Below are positions 57,801 through 64,000 of a stretch of DNA of 64,000 bases, in pieces (position 1 is the first letter of the stretch; each line of letters begins with the position of its first letter). The stretch comes from Prochilodus magdalenae (taxonomy: Eukaryota > Chordata > Actinopteri > Characiformes > Prochilodontidae), in contig JAMWET010000160.1 of the NCBI GenBank assembly GCA_024036415.1, positions 324,501 through 388,500 on the forward strand, written 5' to 3'. The notes beneath the pieces were generated by a model. It was not told where the DNA came from. It saw only the letters and a list, made by a program, of their open reading frames with translations, and ran no database searches. The translations under genes were made by a program, and so were the position numbers.

Positions 57801-60800
57801 GTGGAGGGGGCAGCAGGTCAGTCCAGTTCATGGTGCTCTGTTTGGGGAGTTTAGGTGTCCGCACCCCCTTCTTCTGCCCTTGGCTACCTGCTCGACAAAG
57901 ATAGAAGACCGTGAGTTACACACATGCTGCAAGCGCATTCCTTTGATCAGGACCAACGATATCCATCTGATTGTGAAATTCATAAATCATTTGGTGGCAA
58001 ATTGAAACGCATTACTGAACATGGGCTCATTTTTCCAGATCCTGATGCATGTGTGACAATTTTACACTCTAACACTAATAGCAGCCTCTCAATAATTTAC
58101 ACAGTGTAAAATGCACAAGCGCATTATTCCGCTATTTGTAATTAATGCCAGACTCTCCAAAAAGAAGCCATTTTTCAAAACCAATACTCTCTCCGCTGCC
58201 GGTAGGAGAGGTGGGAAGAGAGAGGAAGGGAGAGAGAAGAAAAAGAAAAGCATCAGAGGCCAATTAACAGCAAAGCATTAGGATTCAGAGCCAATGAGCT
58301 GTGAGGCCTCTGCGCACTGAAGTCTTCTCTTTAATTACCTGAACTTCACATACAATATAAAAATAGATAGGATGCATTATACTGGCAGCCTTGCATGCAC
58401 GACAGAATGGCCGTCATTTGTCCTTGTCCTACAACAAACAGCACAGCTCTGACAACATTATCCACCCTTTTTATGATGGGAGATGAAAGCCTCAGTAATT
58501 AATGGCTGTGTGGCAAATTGCAAGAGGGGGGATACCCCCAAAAACGCTCCATCTATTGAGCGTAATCTGTCCCGGAAATCCTGGGGGAGCATGGATACAG
58601 TGTTGAGGCTTGCACACACTGTCGCTTACTGAGATGTTACAGACGCGTAACTGCACACCTGATAGAGCAGAGGCAGCCAGAGCGACTCCCCATTTCTTCT
58701 GGTCAGGCATTAATGCTCTTCTTTGTCTCCTAGAATTCCACTGTTATTCCTCGTCCAAGGAAAGCAATTTGAAGATGTCAGGCTCTGAATATGATTTATC
58801 GAGATTTGTGTGCTGTTGGGTTCCAAATGAGACTTTTATGGGCTGTTCGATGAAAAAAAGCTTAGTAATAATAAAAGAACTTATAAACAATTAAAATCTT
58901 GAATGCAATCAGCTGAAAAGTAAAGGTGTGCTAATCTCCTTCTTGGTAAAATGAGTGGCAACAAATGACTGTTAAAGTTACATAAAAAACCCCCCCAAAA
59001 AACACACCTGGTAGAATATCTCACAATTAGCATTATTTTTTATCAAGAGTAATGCTTCCCTGTAAAATAAAAAAGGGATTTCATCACCTATAGTATGTAA
59101 TATCTTTAAAAGATTCAGAGAATCCAGGGAAATCTCGAAGTAAAAAAGCAATGCCGAAAAAAACTGGCTGATCTTTAGGCCTTAGGTGGCTCTGCGTTAA
59201 AGCAGACATGATTCTATAGTAGAAAAACTTCTTAACCATACAAAGAAGAAACCAGATATAAACAGATCCAGAAATGCCATTGCACAGTGGTAAACGTGAC
59301 CATGACCCTTTTTTGAAACGTGTTGCTGGCAAATACATCATATCATATCTGTTTAAATGCTTTACACACTACTGCCATCTCTTTTTATTAATCTTTTTAT
59401 TGTGCAATGATCAACCTCAATATCAACCTCAGATAAACAGTACTTAAAACTTGTCTTTGAGAGAAAGAGAAATGAAAATCATTCTTTAATCTACAGATTT
59501 GAATCTACAGATGTTTCAGTCCTTTCTTCCACTGTGAGAAGACAACTCATTGCTATAGTTCTGAAAGAATGTGTAATTATTGAGAAACCTTCACCGAGAA
59601 ACGTAAACAGAGAAAAAGCCTAGAGAAGAGTCTAGACATCAGTATCATTCATTGTGCTTGGGATTACTTGCATTGTGAGAAGCAGAACATGCAACCAACT
59701 CTGAACAACTGAAAAGGCTATGGTATGCATGGTTTTGCTTCCAACAGGAACAATTTTGACAGCCACAATATATTTCTGAAGTAGTGTACATCCAGGTATG
59801 TATTTCTTACCAGATGTGCTGCTGCCTCTGTCGGAGCTGCTGTAGGTTCCAATGGGATTGGGCTCGGGTGGCTGGTTATAGGGAATGGTGGCAGGCATGG
59901 CATTGTCCCCTCCTCTGTAGTGATCTAGGGGTTTGTATAAAGGTTTAATCAGTACTTGCAACCACCACAAGGAAAGTGTCTCTTCAAGTTCTCTGCTTAG
60001 TCACGTGTATAGTGAGCTTTTACATACAGAACAAAGATTTCTGATTTTTTTTTTAACACTTGAATAAGCAGATTGTACATAGCAGATAAAAGGGGTTTCA
60101 TCTAAAATATCCCGGTATGAAATAATATACAGCAAGGCTAGCTGAAGCATGGTTATAAGCAGACTGATAAGTGACTGGCTACAATTGTCTATTGAAAACA
60201 GTGTGAAATATCAAACCAGCACGCTGTTAGACACATGCAAAATGCTTGTCATTTTCAAAGGCAAAAAAAAGAAAACACTTGTCCGTTAAGATGAACAGAA
60301 TCGGGAAACATATAAAGACAGGTATAAAACTTTCCAGCTTGAGTTTCACTCCCTTGTATTTAGATAGTAATCTCAAGCCTTTGGCTCTGCACCGTTCAAA
60401 AGACAGCTGATACCTCGGAGTGATCTCATATTTTCAGCACCTTTTAAACAGTGAGACAATGAACACAAATGAAGAGAAACATTGGCGGATATGCTCAGAG
60501 TTGGATTACTCCTACTTGTAACTGGAGAAGAGGACGGCCAAAAGGAGAAAGTGAGCATGGGGGAAAAGTGAAAAAAGTGAGATTGGCAGTGTGTAAAGGT
60601 GCATGAAAGATGGAAGAATGAAGGACTGGAGGCCTGTTTGAAGATGGTTTCGATATGGTACAGTGTCTCCACATGAGAAAGAAACAGCAGGAAAGACTGG
60701 ATGATTCACAGAGATGGATTCACATTGACCTCGAAGGGTATTTCAAAATATAACCGCTGTAGTAGAAACTGTGTTTACACACAAGTGAGCAGTTAATGCA

Positions 60801-61207
60801 ATCGCAACTGCAAAGTATGGGAAAACGATGACACCTAGGCCCATGAAGTGCCATCTCCTTTCCAAACTCACCCTTGTTCAGCTTATTCTGCTCCATGATG
60901 TTATACTGCAGCTGCGACACAACTTCTTGTTGTTTCTGAGGTGTCCCTTGGCTGCTCTTCCAGCTCTCGTTGAGATCTGCGCTGCCCCCTGTGCCGCTGC
61001 CCAGGCTGGACTGGATGAGCTGGGTGGTGGCATAGGGGGTGGGCTGTCCAGGCCCTAGCCGCCCGTCCTTAAGGTTGGGGCTGTTGAAAGTTTTCATTTC
61101 GTTGATTTTGTTGGAGAGGTCCACGTCACCGTACAGGCCCGAGTCTGGCGCCAGCAGGTTGCTGGGCTTGCTCTCCATCTGGTTGTTGTAGTTGGCGATG
61201 CAGTCGG
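51856..61207 (-). CDS. robo1: Roundabout homolog 1 (Robo1), cytoplasmic tail, 3' part of gene, nine coding exons
   Basis: Robo1 is a Slit receptor; only its intracellular tail is in the window. In transcription order the exons are 61207-60872, 59924-59811, 57887-57752, 57256-57020, 56153-55675, 55313-55152, 52757-52482, 52167-51962 and 51870-51856. All join in phase. Landmarks in order are [29 protein letters not shown], the CC1 motif [38 protein letters not shown], the CC2 motif [75 protein letters not shown], the CC3 motif [21 protein letters not shown] and a final [20 protein letters not shown] and the ES end mark Robo1 rather than Robo2. Upstream exons lie beyond base 64000. Its last intron looks GC-AG. 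Confidence 0.95.
51871..51961 (-). other. robo1: last robo1 intron, 91 bp, probable GC-AG type
   Basis: On the minus strand it starts GAG|GCAAGTAC and ends ctgtctttacag. GCAAGT is the usual consensus of GC donors. The GT alternative starts at 51957. Confidence 0.7.
51962..52167 (-). CDS. robo1: robo1 penultimate coding exon [11 protein letters not shown] ... EEEME
   Basis: The minus-strand acceptor is tctggtccag. The exon encodes [34 protein letters not shown], a basic [13 protein letters not shown] segment and PGEEEME. PY-RP-FP and [12 protein letters not shown] are diagnostic of Robo1. The 3' end is taken at GAG|GCAAGT (donor GC at 51961-51960), which gives phase 0 and joins to MAES-stop, aligned with the mammalian EELE|ETES end. 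A GT donor three bases farther on (A|GTACAT) would instead give a different nine-residue tail. Confidence 0.9.
52482..52757 (-). CDS. robo1: robo1 coding exon with CC3 motif [10 protein letters not shown]
   Basis: The minus-strand acceptor is gccctcag and the donor GTACAG at 52481; 276 bp, phase 1 to 1. It opens with [20 protein letters not shown], the CC3 SH3-docking motif, then a highly charged segment including [28 protein letters not shown] and [12 protein letters not shown]. The first 15 residues match vertebrate Robo1 closely; the remainder keeps only its Arg/Lys/Glu character. The parallel robo2 exon (21826-22089) shows the same pattern: conserved CC3, diverged remainder, and a weak GTAC donor. 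Confidence 0.94.
52758..55151 (-). other. robo1 intron
   Basis: GTAAGG donor (55151) to gccctcag acceptor. A purine-rich G tract lies at 54285-54362; otherwise nothing recognised. The neighbouring short introns 52168-52481 (314 bp) and 55314-55674 (361 bp) also hold nothing that I can name. Confidence 0.85.
55152..55313 (-). CDS. robo1: robo1 coding exon [15 protein letters not shown]
   Basis: The minus-strand acceptor is ttgcccccag and the donor GTAAGG at 55151; 162 bp, phase 1 to 1. It encodes [40 protein letters not shown] and [11 protein letters not shown]. The [13 protein letters not shown] segment and the RRE-YTD end match vertebrate Robo1. The middle is a Lys/Gln-rich basic patch. It parallels robo2 20692-20850. 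Confidence 0.95.
55675..56153 (-). CDS. robo1: robo1 coding exon, fused equivalent of two robo2 exons
   Basis: The minus-strand acceptor is tctttag and the donor GTATTT at 55674; 479 bp, phase 2 to 1. It encodes [20 protein letters not shown], an acidic [17 protein letters not shown] run, a His/Gln-rich insert [47 protein letters not shown] and [18 protein letters not shown]. Reading is continuous across [11 protein letters not shown], where robo2 has an intron. The His/Gln insert replaces a short MQTRR-type stretch of mammalian Robo1 and is a local expansion. A Gln run near the end (GQQQQTVPG) is also not in mammals as I remember them. Confidence 0.95.
56154..57019 (-). other. robo1 intron, largely a degenerate minisatellite
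   Basis: GTACCT donor (57019) to tctttag acceptor. About 370 bases of it are the array at 56515-56885. Confidence 0.88.
56515..56885. repeat. degenerate ~20-bp minisatellite
   Basis: Units of the type CCACCTTAAATTCCCTG or CACCTTAAATTCACTG recur roughly every 18-24 bases across the span, with many substitutions (ACCACCTTAAATTCCCTGCT; TGTCACCTTTAATTCACTG; TGCCACCTTAGATTTA). Confidence 0.85.
57020..57256 (-). CDS. robo1: robo1 coding exon, acidic block and [15 protein letters not shown] segment
   Basis: The minus-strand acceptor is ggtgttag and the donor GTACCT at 57019; 237 bp, phase 2 to 2. It encodes [69 protein letters not shown] and [10 protein letters not shown]. It closely matches vertebrate Robo1 and parallels robo2 7590-7853. 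The end is shorter than the mammalian version, which has extra His/Gln residues here. Confidence 0.95.
57257..57751 (-). other. robo1 intron
   Basis: 495 bp between GTAAGG donor (57751) and ggtgttag acceptor. No further feature seen. Confidence 0.9.
57752..57887 (-). CDS. robo1: robo1 coding exon with CC2 motif LLPPPP
   Basis: The minus-strand acceptor is tcgagcag and the donor GTAAGG at 57751; 136 bp, phase 1 in and 2 out. It encodes [34 protein letters not shown] and DYNLSIEDG. The NW-x-D-L-L-P-P-P-P block is CC2, the Ena/VASP-binding proline motif, equivalent to [11 protein letters not shown] in robo2 at 6251-6410. The basic [10 protein letters not shown] stretch before it corresponds to the lysine-rich part of the robo2 exon. 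Confidence 0.95.
57888..59810 (-). other. robo1 intron
   Basis: GTAAGA donor (59810) to tcgagcag acceptor. The part at 58260-58730 lacks repeats and may hold conserved non-coding DNA; nothing specific can be shown. Confidence 0.88.
59811..59924 (-). CDS. robo1: robo1 coding exon [10 protein letters not shown] ... [10 protein letters not shown]
   Basis: The minus-strand acceptor is acccctag and the donor GTAAGA; 114 bp, phase 1 to 1. It encodes [28 protein letters not shown] and [16 protein letters not shown] and [10 protein letters not shown] match vertebrate Robo1. The exon is small and frame-preserving, so it could be a cassette. No equivalent of this exon was recognised in the robo2 part of the window. 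Confidence 0.94.
59925..60871 (-). other. robo1 intron
   Basis: GTGAGT donor (60871) to acccctag acceptor; 947 bp with no further feature seen. Confidence 0.9.
60872..61207 (-). CDS. robo1: robo1 coding exon with CC1 motif PTPYATT
   Basis: On the minus strand the acceptor is gtcatccag and the donor GTGAGT (60871-60866); 336 bp, phase 1 to 1. It encodes [52 protein letters not shown] and [12 protein letters not shown]. The tyrosine in PTPYATT is the conserved CC1 site, an Abl kinase target in the Robo family that also influences Netrin-receptor binding. The serine/glycine-rich middle ([12 protein letters not shown]) differs from the asparagine-rich mammalian sequence. A run-on frame past the donor is intron. 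Confidence 0.95.
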
Positions 61208-64000
61208 CTGGATGACAGGAGAATGGGGGGAAAAAGGGTCTTCAGAAATCCATACTAACCAGCTAACGCGTGGGGGGATGTGGATTTGATTCGATGCAGC
61301 TTATAAACAAATTTCAGAAGAATTATAGGGACAGTTTTTATATAGGATGCTCAGCAACAATTTGTGATCTTATAAAAAGCGATGGGCTGGCTGTTTTGTT
61401 TACTTCAGAGAAATAGCTAAGCAAAAAGCTAATTTACACAGTTTGTAGTTGGTTAAGAAAGACATGTCCGGCATCTTAAGTTTACTTCTTTTTGCAAAAG
61501 AACTAGAGATGTTTTAGCTTTTCTTTGCAGATGGTTTTAGCATTGTGAAAACTTCCACTTTTAACCATCATACTTGCCTTACATTTGAGTTGTAAAAAAA
61601 AAAGAAAAGAAAGATAATGTTGTTTAGCTATGCTATCATGTGTCAGCATCTTAAGTCAATAACAAGGACCTTATTTACATATATACCCCAAGCCTATTTA
61701 CAGCCCTAGAATTGCAGTATTGGTCTGTAGTTACCATTTTTCCATAGCATTAATACTGTGACTCAAATGAGTAAACCAAGAGTGACAATGTAAAACGAAG
61801 AAACCTTGAAAGGAGTCTCACATGGGGAACCTACTGACTAAATATAGGTGATCTTCACACAGCATAAAGAGCAGCACAACACTGATTTTTTTCACCAAAT
61901 CTGATTTTCTTGGCTATTCCCAATATATTTGAAATGTAACCTGTATCCGGCAGTAGTCTACACAGATCACGCTCTTAAACTAACCCGCATACGCAAAAGA
62001 AGAATTCTTCATCTGGCACACTCACCCAGAGATAAACAATTATGACTGCAGACAGATGCAGATCCACTCTGCTTTCAGTTTCATCTTCACCCCCATCACA
62101 GGAGCAATCACATAGTTTCAATGGCTGACAGAATGCACTCAAACTTGCTTTTTTTTTTTTTTTTTTACTTTTCTTGAACTGAAGCTTTATTCTGACACTA
62201 CATTCAGCCATTTCTTTCAAAATGTCTTTGAACACAGAGCAGTTACAAGAGTGCATTTTAATATGTACAGATGAAAATGCAGTGACATCTGTGTCACATA
62301 TGAAGAAAAAGACTGTATTTAGGCTGAGTGAACATAGCCTTAGAGGGCTAACTGAGCTAAGCTACAAACAAGAGAAACTTGTAACAGTGACTAGAAGCAG
62401 TTACAGTGTTCGGTAATACATGAGAAATAGAGCTATGAATGCCAGCAGCTACTGCTGGATGCAAATCAGACTGAAATGAGAGTTAAAGCTATGAATACGA
62501 GTGACTACACTCATAAGCCAATGCGTTTAAACACTGTAGTGGCTAGTTAAAACTCATCGTGGTATTTTAGCTAATCCACTGGTTCTTTGTAACCCGTGCC
62601 AGATGTGATGTGTGCACTGCTGCGTCTTCCTAAAGGTGACAGCTCTACTCATCGAGTCCAATGTTCCACCACGTCCAAATCAAACTACTTGCAAAGGAGC
62701 TGTGCTGTAAAAGAAACCCCCTTCTGACAGATCCAATTTTCCTCCGCTCATAAAATATTCAAATCCTCCTCGGGATCAGAGCAAAGAGCTCAGCGGTAAA
62801 TACCACGTGCTGCCATTGGTGGATTTTTGTGAGCGGCTCACATTTCTGTCGAAACGAGGGATATTGCAGAACTTCAAAAGGTACACGTGTCAATGGAAAT
62901 AGGTCTTATGAACGATACCTACTAAGTTGTCTTTCAGGAGATGCCTCAGAGCCACTGATGCAGTTAATTTCCTAAAGGTGTTAGTAGTTCTGGCACACTG
63001 GGCAGGCAGCTGGCAAGCTTTCATACTGTCATGCGGTGAGTGGCTATGGCATTTATCCCTCCCTTCCTTCTTTTAGAAAAAGGTGATACAGATAAAAGCT
63101 CATGTAAGCACCAAAAGGCAAACTTCATGGGGGGGTAGTGGGGTATAAAACATGCAGGGAAGCTCTTTTGGTTTGCACCGCCCAGCCTCTGGCTCCAAAA
63201 GCCTATCCACATAAACCATGCACTCGTGCTGTAATTCCTGAGGGTTATTTTGCCAGTGAAAACATACTTAACTGGTTCATACAGGAATAAGCAATGAGAA
63301 AATGGTAAACTTTGGAGAGGTACAAACGGATTGCATCATTCTTCTAGCATCATTCTTTCAGTCTTTCGGGGATTGCTTGTAAACGAGCTAGAGCAGTGAT
63401 GATTACTCAATTAAATTTGACTAAACTTTTGATTACAATTGACCTTGTTGATGAATCAGCAGTGATTAGTTGGCAATTTGCATGACAATATTGCATATTT
63501 GATATCTCCCTTCTCCCTTTCTTTTTACAGCAACAGAGGCTGATGAAGATATTAATTTGTATTTGTTTTTGTGCCCCGGGTGCCATAATGTTTAATATCA
63601 TGCCAGTGTATGTCACAAGTCAGTCATCATGAATTTAAACATTTTGACCAATGTCTTGAAAACTACCTAATGATAGCATGGACATGGGCCATTCATGCCA
63701 TACTGGCCATAACCTGTACTGACACTTAATGAGATCATATGACATATTAATGGCCCAATTCTGTCTAGGTAAAGTAGCACATAACAGACTTCCTTCTGTT
63801 TCTGTTTGCAGTAAAATATTGTTTTGGACATTATTAAACTTCCTTGCCTTTAATCTAATGATTTTCATCATAATCACTCAACTGCTGATATAAGACTAGA
63901 GACAACCAACTTTTGACATCACTGTGTAGGCCCTGAACTACAGTCTAAAGAAGCGTGTGGTGGGTGTGTCCTGGGACAGCTTAGCTCTCCTTTGCTTGTG
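61208..64000 (-). other. robo1 intron, open to the right
   Basis: Upstream of the exon with DCIANYNNQ. No earlier Robo1 exon was recognised up to base 64000. A T run at 62149-62166 is the only simple repeat. Confidence 0.65.

Noticed and set aside
60720..60871. Extension of Robo1 past NKLNK
   Set aside because: The GTGAGT donor and the next exon at 59924 restore the known Robo1 sequence.

Overview
The window is vertebrate nuclear DNA from a teleost fish. Coding sequence is a small fraction, split into short exons with canonical splice sites and separated by long introns. The rest is microsatellites, purine-rich tracts and fish-type transposable elements: tRNA-headed SINEs, a DANA-like SINE, Tc1/mariner, hAT and piggyBac-like elements, and a fold-back repeat of a type I associate with catfish and characins. 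An ostariophysan host is my best guess. There are no bacterial, phage, operon or CRISPR features.

Two axon-guidance receptor genes converge here. On the + strand, 6251-25401 holds the last eight coding exons of robo2 (Roundabout 2). On the - strand, 61207-51856 holds the last nine coding exons of robo1. Both encode only the cytoplasmic tail; the Ig, fibronectin III and membrane-spanning exons lie outside the window on both sides. Phases, domain order and C-terminal ends agree with the vertebrate orthologues. The tails carry the conserved CC1 (PTPYATT, robo1 only in this window), CC2 (L-P-P-P-P) and CC3 (D-L-P-P-P-P-x-P-P-P) motifs, through which Robo receptors recruit Abl/Ena, srGAP and Nck-type partners downstream of Slit. 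The tail-to-tail layout matches the mammalian ROBO2/ROBO1 locus, but the stop codons are only about 26.5 kb apart here.

Three gene-structure details stand out. The robo2 stop codon is split by its last intron (T|AG), at a tandem acceptor that could also give a 46-residue extension. The last robo1 intron is best read as a GC-AG intron. The robo1 exon at 55675-56153 is continuous where robo2 has an 8.4-kb intron.

The intergenic part (about 29.4-50.7 kb) holds a minisatellite interrupted by a SINE, a DANA-like SINE, a 1.1-kb hAT-like element with its target duplication, and two decayed Tc1 elements. It also holds a CpG-rich, TATA-less, promoter-like island at 36840-37065, followed by a possible 85-bp intron and a short ORF broken by a TGA. 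I could not assign that unit to a known gene. I found no evidence of a wholly new biological system.
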